From contig MCFL01000004.1 of the NCBI GenBank assembly GCA_002102555.1, positions 62,001 through 126,000 of the forward strand: DNA of 64,000 bases, given 5' to 3'. Source of the DNA: Catenaria anguillulae PL171 (Eukaryota > Blastocladiomycota > Blastocladiomycetes > Blastocladiales > Catenariaceae). Positions within the stretch are counted from its first letter, which is position 1. Each line of letters opens with the position of its first letter. Shown here piece after piece: positions 20,001 through 28,959 of this stretch. The position numbers and the translations under genes were made by a program. The notes beneath the pieces are model-generated. The model saw only the letters and a program-made list of their open reading frames with translations, made no database searches and was not told where the DNA came from.

Positions 20001-20063
20001 GACGACATTGACAATCCCGCCGCGCTTGGTTTTCTTGAAGAAGCCCTTGGAAGCAGGCAACAT
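17052..20063 (-). CDS. DIS3: Exosome catalytic subunit DIS3/RRP44
   Basis: Processive 3'-5' exoribonuclease and endonuclease of the RNA exosome. Single exon, 1,003 residues. The chosen ATG gives [20 protein letters not shown], which matches the family N-terminus; the frame is open further upstream but that part looks non-coding. CR3 motif C32-C37-C40 (CGSVLCPVC) is followed by the PIN endonuclease domain (VPDTN 67-70, [15 protein letters not shown]). Two cold-shock domains come next ([40 protein letters not shown]). The RNB domain has all active-site aspartates in [20 protein letters not shown] and the motif [10 protein letters not shown]. Near the end are [20 protein letters not shown] and an S1 domain. 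The C-terminus is disordered and ends in the basic signal VKRKRKN, fitting a nuclear location. An acidic Ser-rich insertion ([10 protein letters not shown]) sits between the cold-shock domains. All catalytic residues visible to me are intact. Confidence 0.96.
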   Translation of the reverse strand: [1003 protein letters not shown]

Positions 20064-20509
20064 TTCGAAGGTCGAGCAACTGGTCGATGGAGGTGCGAGT
20101 AGGCGTTTGAAGACAACAACTGAGAACTGAGACGTCAGTGCTTGGGGTGCATGTGCGTTTCCATAGGGGTTAGGGTGCCGCCAACAGCGTTGAACAATGG
20201 GGTGCACGCACGATGCCATGCTTTGCCGCTGATCGGCGCTGTTGTCTTGGTGAACACCTGGCTGCACGTGTGTTGTTGCGACGATAAGATCGAGGGTGCA
20301 ACATGCGTTCTGATAGCTGGTCTAACGTCGTCACAATCGGCTCGCTGCGCTCGCATGGCCGAAAACCAGTACGGAGGGGAGCCCTCCCATTGAATTATTT
20401 GCGGGTTGCCAACTGATGACGAAGCAGGATGTTGAACAATCACAGTCATAATTTTCCATACATTGACCCATTCAAATGACACATCGCACAACAACTCCAC
20501 GGAATCAGA
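20064..20509. other. DIS3 promoter region and boundary of the gene-rich block
   Basis: The DIS3 frame runs open into this stretch, but the conserved N-terminus begins at 20063. It is the last sequence before foreign-looking fragments start. Nothing else is recognised. Confidence 0.4.
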
Positions 20510-20830
20510 TTAGACCGAGTCATCATCGGCAGTCTTGGCCTTCTTGGCAGCAAGCATGTCAACCAGGGCCTGCAAGTCCTCGCTCGACCTCGTCCGCTTG
20601 AGCTCATGGTCTCATTCTTCATCAAGCGAATGATGTCCGTCGCGCGGTTATTCATGCCAGTTGCAATGCCAGTCTGAGTGTCGCCGCTGAACGAAGGTGC
20701 GGTCACACGGCCATGCAGCTCGACCAGATCGCCCTTGCACACCTTGCCGATGGCGGCATCATAGACGCGGCGGTCCATGATGAAGTTCCACCACCACGAA
20801 GGCTTGTCGGGCTTGTTCCGTTGCGTTCCA
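20510..20830 (-). pseudogene. Fragment of unknown protein with OB-fold-like segment, frameshifted
   Basis: The frame reads MDRRVYDAAIGKVCKGDLVE, LHGRVTAPSFSGDTQTG and NNRATDIIRLMKNE, then goes wrong. In a different frame just downstream the sequence reads LKRTRSSEDLQALVDMLAAK and an acidic tail DDDSV before a stop at 20510-20512, a plausible true C-terminus. One small indel near 20,600-20,620 would join them. The VCKGDLVELHGRV segment looks like a beta-barrel (OB-like) strand pair, but I do not recognise a family. It abuts a helicase fragment on the opposite strand. I read it as a broken piece of transferred or viral/transposon origin; function unknown. Confidence 0.4.
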
Positions 20831-21100
20831 CGGGCTGGTAGGATCCCGGCCGACCTCGATCACCTCGCGTTCCAGATCGTCGAGGCCGATATCCACGGCT
20901 ACCCGCTCGTGCCGGCATTCGCGCTCACGGCACACGGCGTTCAGGGCCTCACGCTCGACAACATTTACGCGACGAAGCTGAGCAGCCGGTGCCGCCAATC
21001 GCTCTACGTCGCGCTCTCCCGGGTTCGCACGAGCACGGGCTTGACCACCAAGGAAGCGCTGACAGAGAATGTGTTCAGGCGATTCGAGCCGAAGCCATGA
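20831..21100 (+). pseudogene. C-terminal fragment of a PIF1/RecD-type DNA helicase
   Basis: About 90 residues ending at a natural stop (21098-21100). The segment YPLVPAFALTAHGVQGLTLD then NIYATKL and QSLYVALSRVRTSTGLTT is the UvrD-like C-terminal motif of superfamily 1B helicases: the AHGVQGLTLD part corresponds to motif V and the YVALSRVR part to motif VI. The Walker A/B half is missing upstream, where the sequence changes abruptly to an unrelated fragment on the other strand. Such helicases occur in Helitrons, large DNA viruses and host PIF1; this piece is too short to choose. It is not a working gene. Confidence 0.65.
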
Positions 21101-22470
21101 CGCTCAAGGGCCAGGAGGATTAGGGCGTCGGCGACCAAGCAATGGGGGGAAAGTTGGAATCGTTGGTGCGACGAGCTTTTGATGCCATGGAAAATGCGCC
21201 TAGGTAAAGCTGATAAATAGATTTGTAACTATTCATTTGTATTTTGACATTCGTTCGAGAAATGGTTCACCGTGAAGGAATGACCAGACCCAGGAAAGCA
21301 TCGAGAGAAGGAAAAGTTAAGGAACGATCAAAGAGCACGACAAAAGCAAAAAGGATCGGCGGGACTGCAGCCAGGGTCCGCCAGGGTCAGGTTGAGTTGC
21401 CGTTGAATGTTTTTCATGACTGATCAGAATTGTGTTTTTTGAATGTTCTGTGAATGTTTTGATTTATGTTCCCCACACAGTGCTGCACACAAACCCATCA
21501 TTGAATGATTTCTTGACTTTTGGCAAGAAATGCTAAGTTGTGACCTTGCAATGTAACACGGCTACTTCGCGCCGCCACCGTCAGCAGCCGCCCGAGCTCA
21601 GGATTCGCCACAACGACCAGGTTTCCGTCCATTGCTGCCACACTACAGTGCCCCGACCCACCGGCCCTCCAACTCCTTGCCTTGCCTTGCCGGCACCCAG
21701 TCCCAGCCCACATCCATCCACACCTGCATGCGCCGACCACTGCCTGCTCCGTGCCAACCAAGGTGATCTCAACCTTGCCAGTTCCGGCACGACTGCATTC
21801 GCATCTATCACCAACGCCGCCCCCAGTTCAATTGCTCCGCAGTGATATGCCGCCGGAGTATCGCCATTGGCCGTCATCATGGCACATCACTACATCCGCA
21901 CTCGCGTCAGGATTTAGGGCCGCATCCCATTCACTGTTGTCAAGAAGAAACGTGTTCGCTGTCCCCAACAACTGTTTCACTCGCAGACGTTCTCTCTTCT
22001 GCGGCCACGAGTGTAACCTATTCATTCCAGTACTGAACTAAAAGCACACAAAGGTGCTGGGAACATGGTTATGCAAGTACGCTCACTTTGATGCATGCCG
22101 TTTGATCTTCCTAGTCATTAACTCTGTCAACGACATCCAGCAAGCCTGTCCCTGGTTTGGGCGAAAAAGACATCAGAAAGCTCCCAAAGGCGCTGCAGGA
22201 AAAGATTTGCAACTCCCCGTACTTTGCTGCAATGCATGAACAAGAAGAGGAGACGGCCGGAGCAGAGCCAGATCACATGAAAGGCGCCTCATGCAATTGG
22301 TATCAATTCACCTTTGCCGTCTCACTGCTACTCGACTGTAGCAAAAAAAGGTACATGTTCGCGTTTGTCCCTATTCTATCCAAGAATCCCACTCACCAAG
22401 CAGTTGACCCAGTTTGCATGCCGATTCTGATGCCGATTCTGGCGATGATTCCCATAACTCGGATGGCTCT
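21101..22470. other. Non-coding stretch before the mobile-element nest
   Basis: About 1.4 kb without a recognisable gene, RNA or complete repeat. Short open frames have Pro/His/Ser-rich compositions but no domain. It may be decayed transposon or intergenic sequence. Confidence 0.4.
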
Positions 22471-22477
22471 GGCTCTG

Positions 22478-23120
22478 GCTGGTACAGATGCCCGGCGCTT
22501 ACCGACGTTCTCTGGACGTGCCGGCTGGATGTGCATGACCAAGTGGTGGAGCTGCTACGGCGCCGTAAGATGACAGCTTACTGTGGACTGGCAAAGACCC
22601 TTGTCGAGCGGCTCATGGGCGTGGCCAAGATCCGAGCAACGGCGGCATGTGTGTCAACATGCATCTGCGGCATCGGTTCCCCGGCCTTGCACCCATCCTC
22701 GCACAAGTTGTTGTGATTGCCTCCACGACCATCCAGACTGTGTGGAAGGAGTGTTGCAAGCTGGTTGGACCGATTGAGCGACGCGCGCCAGAGGAGTTAC
22801 CGGCTCGACAACCCTGCCAAGAGGAGTGCGTCTCGAGACCCCGGCGGTTGCCCATGGACTCTGTGCTTGTTGCCGCACATTACATCTACGAATGTCGCGC
22901 TGGTCGCTCGCCACTTATTGGCTCCTTGGCCACCTCGCCAGTGCCCGTTTTCTTTGGCGAATGGCGGTTCCACGGCACCTTCCCAGGGCTCTCGGCTCCC
23001 CAGTTTGGATTCGATCATTCACAGCAACGCTTTGCTACCCGTGTTGGGGTACAGTCAGGTACACATTCTGTTTTCGTCCCCTCGCTCTCCCATACTGCTG
23101 TCTCTGCACTTGTGGCGTAA
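22478..23120 (+). mobile_element. LINE-A fragment: C-terminal domain of ORF2
   Basis: Matches the C-terminal part of LINE-A ORF2 seen at 51685-52630. It begins in the Cys/His segment (YRCPALTDVLWTCRLDVHDQ) and continues LLRRRKMTAY and KTLVERLMGVAKIRATAACV. A frameshift near 22,650 moves the rest into another frame (LAPILAQVVVIASTTIQTVW, AAHYIYECRAG, FGEWRFHGTFPGLSAPQFGF), which ends at the normal stop. The RT, RNase H and APE parts are missing. No poly-A tail follows; an RNase H fragment of another copy starts about 100 bases on. A dead fragment. Confidence 0.8.
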
Positions 23121-23204
23121 CTTTCCCCTGTCCCTTTCTGTACGCCGTTGACTCAACCCTGTTCTTCATCATCTGTTTTTGGCTTGTCACCTTTTGTCAC
23201 ATCA

Positions 23205-24337
23205 CCAAGTGCAAGTGTGCGGCCATGGACCCTTTCAATGTGCCAGACGATTGCATCCTGCTTCACCTTTGCCCAGATTGTGGTGATCCTTGCAGCTGCC
23301 CATATGCGCCCAATGGGGTTGACTTGCTGGACTGCGTGATGACTGTACCACTCCATTACACACGCCCCATCTCCACCCGCCAAGTGATTTCACGAAGTGA
23401 CGGATCCGACGCCTACATAGTGGACGCGCCCAACCATTGTCTCCCAGAGCATTGCCCTTATGTCACCACGTTCCACCCGTTTCAGGCTGACATGGATGTA
23501 GATGGCGAAGTGGAGCACGCTCAGCCTGAGCAAGCATTTGCATTTTTGCCATCCACTTGTACTGCACCGCCTACCATGTTGCATCGACTCGATCTAGCCC
23601 TTGATTGCTGGACGGATGGGTCCCAGTGTCCTGCCACCGACACTTTGGCTGCATTCATGGGTTTTGGGGCACACTGTCCTGAGCTTGGACTGGAGCTTTT
23701 TGGCCGCCTACCACCCGCTCGCACCAGCTCCACTCACCCAGAAATGGCCGCAGTAGTTGCACTCATTGACAAACTCCCGGATGGCTCCAAGGCTAGGGTT
23801 CATATGGATTCCGCAGCCGTCACATTTGTTGTGCCAGCGTTTTTGACCCTATCTGACACCAAGGCTGTTTCAACGAGGCGGCTGTTGCCACTCCACAACC
23901 TATTGCTCATCCTCCGGGCCATCTCAAGACGGAAAGATATCCAATTAGAATTTGTCAAGGTCAAGGGCCATGCAGGCGACGCGGGAAACGAGAAGGCAGA
24001 TGTACTCGCCAACCGTGGCGCAAGCCAATGGCAAGTCTCGAGTCTGCAACAGGATTTCTTGGGCACAGTAGACTTTGGTGCAGTTGTGCAGGTTGGTCAT
24101 GAGCTTGTGTACACAACGCACAAGATTTGCAAGAGGGTTATCCGGACTGAAACTCAATGCAATACGCTCTTACAATTGAATACCATCGATTCTGCTGCCC
24201 AAATGTCTTCCAACGCCCCCCAAGTGGGCCCTGGCGACCCTAAGCCGACCCAACACAGGGGACACGACCGCGAGACGCGCCCCACCACAGGTGATCAGCA
24301 ACAAACCTACGACGACCAGCAATTGAAACTGTTGTGA
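23205..24337 (+). mobile_element. LINE RNase H fragment
   Basis: An open frame from about 23,205, with ATG at 23225. It covers the Cys-rich connector (LLHLCPDCGDPCSCPY) and RNase H domain of a LINE related to LINE-A. The four RNase H carboxylates are all visible: LDCWTDGS (D), HPEMAAVVALID (E), VHMDSAAV (D) and VKGHAGDAGNEKADVLA (D). After GHELVYTTHKICKRV it leaves the LINE-A pattern and ends in a Gln/Thr-rich tail. The RT is absent. The domain is intact at motif level but isolated, so it is a 5'-truncated, rearranged copy. Confidence 0.8.
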
Positions 24338-24869
24338 TTTGGTCTGAAGTGGAGATGAAAACAGCAATCGATAGGGGATCTGTGTGTCTTGATTGATACA
24401 GATCTGTCCGACTTTGTGGGCGGGAGCGGTCCGCTATTTGTACCCTCATCAGGCACATGTCTGGGCCCACCAGGTCCGCTCGGGGATACTCTGTAGTCCC
24501 CTTGGCGACGAGCTCTTCACTCTGTACTTACTCAGCGATACGGTAAATCTAGGTATGCCATGAAAGGCTGTGTCCTTGCCGCACTCATGCATGGGATAAG
24601 CATGGTGGTGTCGGATACTAATTCCTAGCCTTAATCGCTCATAGGTACTCGCTGTTGGCACTGAGGTATTGACTCACAGTCAATGGGAATGAAGGCTCTC
24701 TTTAACTATGTATCCAGCCATTACCAGATAGTGTTGGTCAATGCTCTGCCGCGGCTGTGTCAGTCAGGTAGTTGCCATCGAGCAGTGTGCGGCAAGGCTT
24801 AGCATTTCACAACAGAAACCTTTTATTTATTTTTTTCAAATCACTACCACATGTATTAAATCCGTCCTA
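24338..24869. other. Unassigned stretch with a degenerate LINE-A tail
   Basis: No coding is recognised in 24338-24830. At about 24833-24866 a T-rich run followed by the minus-strand LINE-A end motif (ATCACTACCACATGTATT) marks the 3' end of a heavily truncated LINE-A-type insertion. Confidence 0.4.
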
Positions 24870-25001
24870 CCACGTGCTGTGCATGGTAGAGGTGGATAGC
24901 TGTCCCTCAGGCCAACATGTTTATTCGTACCCCTGCCTTGACTGGGCACTTGAGAGCGACGGCCACATGGCCCGTTCACACGGGCGACACGAAAGGTGCT
25001 T

Positions 25002-25288
25002 TTTTTTTTAAATACAACCATCTTTGCATTTAGCGGAGACACAAGTATTTACACAAGTAACATAGACTCACACACACCACTACACACAACTCCCAAGGAC
25101 TTGATGCACTTGATGGTGCTTGTTAACTTGATGCTTGGCTAAAGCAACCACACACATTGGTGGACCAGGGCCTCGACTTGCAAATGGAGGTGGACAAGAT
25201 AGATGGAGGGCCAAGCGACTTGAGTGGGGTTCGAACCCACAACCTTTGTCTTGCAAGACGGGAGTGTTACCACTGTGCCAAAACCACT
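25002..25288 (-). mobile_element. SINE-1 copy a (tRNA-derived)
   Basis: A 287-base SINE on the minus strand, inserted in LINE-B copy 1. Its head is tRNA-like, with an A box TGGCACAGTGG and a B box GGTTCGAACCC. The anticodon arm is degenerate (a 6-base loop), so it is not a working tRNA. The tail is AT-rich and ends in A9 (T run at 25001-25009 on the plus strand). The flanking repeats (24983-25001 and 25289-25307, GGCGACaCGAAAGGTGCTT with one mismatch) are the target-site duplication. Confidence 0.85.
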
Positions 25289-26003
25289 GGCGACGCGAAA
25301 GGTGCTTGATTGTTGGACCAATGGCTCACACCAGCCTGCCACCAGCGCCTTGGTAACGCTCATGGGATTTGGTGCACACTGCCCCACACTTGGCATTGAG
25401 CTTTTTGGCCGCCCCCACGGCACCAGCCAGCTTGACTCGTGCCGAGCTTTACGCTGTCTGCGCGCTCGCTGTGTACCTGCCTCCAAGTTCTTGCGCCTGT
25501 GTCCACTCTGACTCGGCAGCCGCGTGTCTCCCTGTCACCACCACACTCTCTGAACCCACCACAATCACAGCCGAAATGCGCTCGCCACCCACGCTGCTCG
25601 ATCTCCTCCTTGTGTTGAGGGCAATTGTGCGCCGCCGCAACCTGAGCATCACCATAGTCAAGGTCAAAGGCCACTCAGGAGACCGCAACAACGACAAGGC
25701 TGATCAGCTTGCGTCGCGGGGGGCATCTGCGCCTTGGGCGTGCAGGTTTAGCAAGGAATTTCTCGCAGAGATTGACTTTGGCGCACTGTTGCAGCTTGGG
25801 CACTTGCCAGTGTACACTAGCCTCGGCAAGGCGCTCCAGGCAGCATCCCGGGCAGAAGCAAGGGTGCAGCTCGCAAGCCATGTGTACAAGCTCATCCCGG
25901 AACCCGACATGCTCATATTTGCAAAGGCCATTCGCAGTGGCCGCAAGCCCGCTGCGCATGTCGCATCATTCTCCCTCGACTCTTTGGTCACTTTTCGCGT
26001 CAA

Positions 26004-26199
26004 TTTTTTTTTTTAAATTTAACCTCAGACAATTGCACTTAAATGACATTCAAGGACACACAACCACACAACACAATGACTTGATGGACGAGGGAGGGAA
26101 CTTGGGAAGTCTTGTGCTTTGACATAGGCATGACCACAGAGGGACATGCGATGCTTGTCTTGAGAGGACCAAGCGACTTGGGTGGGGTTTGAACCCACA
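26004..26199 (-). mobile_element. SINE-2 copy, 5'-truncated
   Basis: A 196-base insertion that splits the coding sequence of LINE-B copy 1 between TFRV and KVLMG. A perfect 15-base target-site duplication, CACTTTTCGCGTCAA, flanks it (25989-26003 and 26200-26214). On the minus strand it starts inside a tRNA-like T arm (GTGGGTTCAAACCCCAC), so the A box is lost, and it ends AAATT then poly-A. The 3' part resembles the fuller SINE at 47408-47780. Confidence 0.85.
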
Positions 26200-27565
26200 C
26201 ACTTTTCGCGTCAAGGTGCTCATGGGGCGGCTCCCAACGCTTGCCCAATTGCACATGTACTGGCCAGATCGCGCCCTGTCACCGCTCTGCACGCTGTGTG
26301 GCTCTTTGGATGACCAGCAGCATTGGGTGGTGTGTCCAAGGCTGGCTGACGAGTGGTGGGAGCTTGGCGTGGCGGCCCACGAATGCGTTGAGCAACTTTT
26401 GCCAGGCGCTGACACGACTCTCGCCGTCCAGGCAAGAAGTGTGCTTGCCCACTTGTTGCACCCAAGTCGCCTGCGCGCGACAGCAGTGTGCGTAGTAGAC
26501 TTGACACTACGCAGGAGGTTCCCCGGACTTGCACCCCAGCTCCCGCGGATTGTGGCAAGTGTTTCGTTGCTCATATGGTGCACGGTGTGGAAGCTGCGGT
26601 GTGAGAAGGTTGGCTCGATTGCTCCACCAGGCCAAGACAACCGAGGCGCGACCAATTGCCTCTGCCAAGTATGCACGACCAAAGGTCAACAACGACATCA
26701 AGTAGCGGCGTCCATGTCTGCAGCTGAAATTGCATGCCACTTCACGCACGAGTTGGCTGTTGGTGCTCCACCCCTCCTTGGTGCTGCCCAAGACGACATC
26801 AGGCCGCTTCCGTGGGCATTCTGGCATCACCTTGGTGCCATGCCAGGCCTGGCACAACCGCTATTCGGACTCCAGCCATCAACAAAACGTTTCGTAAACT
26901 GGGTTGTGGTGCGCAGCTTGTCTGGGCCCCACACGACTTTTGTTCCTGTCCTCTCCCTGCCACAAACCTAGCCCCCGACAGTCACCCTGCCCGCCTCACT
27001 CCCTCTTCTGAACTTCCGTTGGAAAAATGAAAACCACCGCAAAAAAAAAAAAAAAGATCAGATGTCTCACATGGACTGTTTGTTTCCCACGCTCCCCTGC
27101 ATCGATTGCCATACGCCCGTGCCTCGACCCCCCCCCCCAACCTGCACTCTTGATGCTGCCTTTGCCCTCACCTTGATTTCTTGCCCTTATCACCATTGGC
27201 TTACATATTCTTCCTTCCCCCTCCCCCCTCCCCCCCCGCCCCACTGTTGCCAACCACTCCTTCCATTGTGTTGTGTGCCTGTTGCTGCCTCTGGCAGGTG
27301 TATTCTGAGTGTCTGTTTGAATTATCCACCCTTTCCCTTCCTCTTTGGGTGTTCAGAGCTGATACGATTTTATAAATACATGCAACGTGGTTAACAAAAA
27401 AAAAGGACATGCTAAAGAAGAAGAACTTCGAACGTTAATGTATTCCATATGCAACAGCTACGTACAAAAAACGAACATTGACCCAGCACCATGTTCCCAA
27501 TTGTATTTCCAGAGTCCATGCCAACCCAAGCATCAAGTCTGGCAAGCACGCTGTGTCAAGTAGTT

Positions 27566-28959
27566 TTTTTTTTTTTTTTTTTTTTTGAATCACTACTACA
27601 TGTATTGAGGGCTGCAACCAACTTTGATGCTTAAAGGGGATGAAAGCAAGAAGGAGGAGACCAAAACACAACCACCACAAAATGGGTGACACAAGCAAGC
27701 AGGGGGAAGGGCAGGAAAGTGGTAGTAGGGGCCGCAAGCAGCCATGGGGAGGGGCGGGGAAGGAGGGTGAGGGGCAAAAGGGGAGGAACAACAAAACCAC
27801 TCAGCCAAGGGCATCAAGGCCCTGACTCCTGCAGCGACTTATCAATGAGCTTCAAACCTTTGAACGCTAAGGTCAGCCAAGTAAGCTTCTTCTCAGCATC
27901 CTCAAAACGCTCCTCCAAGCTCACGAGCGTTCTCTGCAGGTCATCCAGGGCACCATCAGTTGCCTTGAGATCACAGGTCAGGTCAGTGTAGCGACGATGG
28001 ACAGTATCCCGCACCACCGCAGTCACATCAACCAGATCCTGCCTCAACTTGTCCTGTTCCAACCTGAGGGCTGCAAACAGCACATCTTGTTGGGCACAGA
28101 ACTTGCTGAGTTGATCCTGCATGGCCAATATGGTGTTGGACAGACCTGCCACCTTGGCACGCAAATCCTTGTCCACCTTGTCGATAGCCTGCTTGGCCGC
28201 ATCAGCATAGCTGACACCACCAGCACTTGTTGGAGGGACGAGGGCAGGCAATGGACCTGGGAGAGAGACCTTGGTAGAAACAGGCTTGGACGGGCAAGCC
28301 AACTTGTAGTGGCCCGGCTCGCCACACAGGTAGCAAAGTCGAGCAGAACCAGCGGCAAAACACAAATCATGACCATTGACCAATAACTTGCCAAGCGAAA
28401 TGGCAGCCGACGCATCTTCTTGGTTCTCATAGTGCCAGAGCACACGAGAGAAGGAACGGACCTGGGAGTTGTCAACCATGAGGGCCTGGCCCTTGGCGAG
28501 CAGCTCGCCCAAACAACGCACAGCCTTGAAGGGGCAAAGTACTTGTACGTTCTTGTTGACAGCACTGCGCTTGTCTAGCCAACCTTGCAAATTGTCAAGG
28601 ACGTGCAAGAATTGGCCACAGAAATACATTGGTGACTTGCTGGTGGCCGAGGCCAGATCTTCGTGGCATGTGAATGCAACTTTGCAGAAACAAAATCCGG
28701 ACAGCGAGCGCTCATTGACAATGCGAGAAACCTTGTAGGTGCGTTGTAGGTAGGACAGAGCAGGTTCTTGGTGGACAGAATGGGGCATGGGCCCCACCCA
28801 AGCTGTGATTGGCAATGCCGTGGCATTGACAACCATAGCATCGGACATGGCAGGCAGCGGGGCGGCAACTGATGTTGGCTTGTTTTGGGATGCTGAGCTG
28901 ATCGCTGAAAGTTTTATATGCTTTTATTCATGGGATGTGTTGGGTTGCTGCATCCGATC
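27566..28959 (-). mobile_element. ORF1-only retroelement 1 (no RT)
   Basis: A complete 1,394-base insertion bounded by a perfect 17-base duplication CGCTGTGTCAAGTAGTT (27549-27565 and 28960-28976). In its own sense it has a 111-base 5' leader, one intact ORF, a ~230-base 3' UTR and a ~22-base poly-A. There is no reverse transcriptase, APE or RNase H. The 3' end (CTCAATACATGTAGTAGTGATTC then A's) resembles the LINE-A 3' end, and the leader is related to that of ORF1-only element 2. See the paired finding. Confidence 0.9.
27814..28848 (-). CDS. ORF1 (gag-like) protein with CCHC zinc knuckle
   Basis: Intact 344-residue ORF of ORF1-only element 1. It is probably an RNA-binding protein that coats retroelement RNA. 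The N-terminal half (residues ~10 to 185) looks like a divergent RRM-type fold (QVLCPFKAVRCLGELLAKGQ, FSRVLWHYENQEDASAAI). A CX2CX4HX4C zinc knuckle follows at about 190-205 (LCYLCGEPGHYKLACPSKP). The rest is a predicted coiled coil (KQAIDKVDKDLRAKVAGLSN, LVSLEERFEDAEKKLTWLTL), suited to forming trimers or higher oligomers. The layout RRM-like, zinc knuckle, coiled coil fits ORF1 proteins of non-LTR retrotransposons. It is clearly homologous to the 408-residue protein at 47851-49077 but well diverged from it. Confidence 0.85.
   Translation of the reverse strand: MSDAMVVNATALPITAWVGPMPHSVHQEPALSYLQRTYKVSRIVNERSLSGFCFCKVAFTCHEDLASATSKSPMYFCGQFLHVLDNLQGWLDKRSAVNKNVQVLCPFKAVRCLGELLAKGQALMVDNSQVRSFSRVLWHYENQEDASAAISLGKLLVNGHDLCFAAGSARLCYLCGEPGHYKLACPSKPVSTKVSLPGPLPALVPPTSAGGVSYADAAKQAIDKVDKDLRAKVAGLSNTILAMQDQLSKFCAQQDVLFAALRLEQDKLRQDLVDVTAVVRDTVHRRYTDLTCDLKATDGALDDLQRTLVSLEERFEDAEKKLTWLTLAFKGLKLIDKSLQESGP

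Larger units (their letters stand above)
24870..27404 (+). mobile_element. LINE-B copy 1: RNase H, C-terminal domain and 3' end (5'-truncated)
   Basis: Carries the end of LINE-B ORF2. RNase H starts at LDCWTNGSHQPAT, where the usual first Asp is Asn. It continues VCALAVYL, CVHSDSAAACL, IVKVKGHSGDRNNDKADQLA and then the Cys/His domain LCTLCGSLDDQQHWVVCPRL, with a stop at 26968-26970. The 3' region has an internal run of 15 A (about 27,041), C-rich stretches and ends CGTGGTTAAC plus poly-A (27395-27404). Two SINEs are inserted in it, at 25002-25288 and 26004-26199. The start is approximate, because the 5' junction is not marked by a clear duplication. Confidence 0.8.

Noticed and set aside
20064-20267. 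N-terminal extension of DIS3 in an open frame
   Set aside because: The family N-terminus starts exactly at the ATG at 20063; the extension has no similarity and an untypical Pro/His/Cys content.
25210-25275. Candidate tRNA gene with a good B box
   Set aside because: The anticodon arm has a 6-base loop and the sequence is the head of a TSD-bounded SINE with poly-A, repeated at 46,400-46,470.
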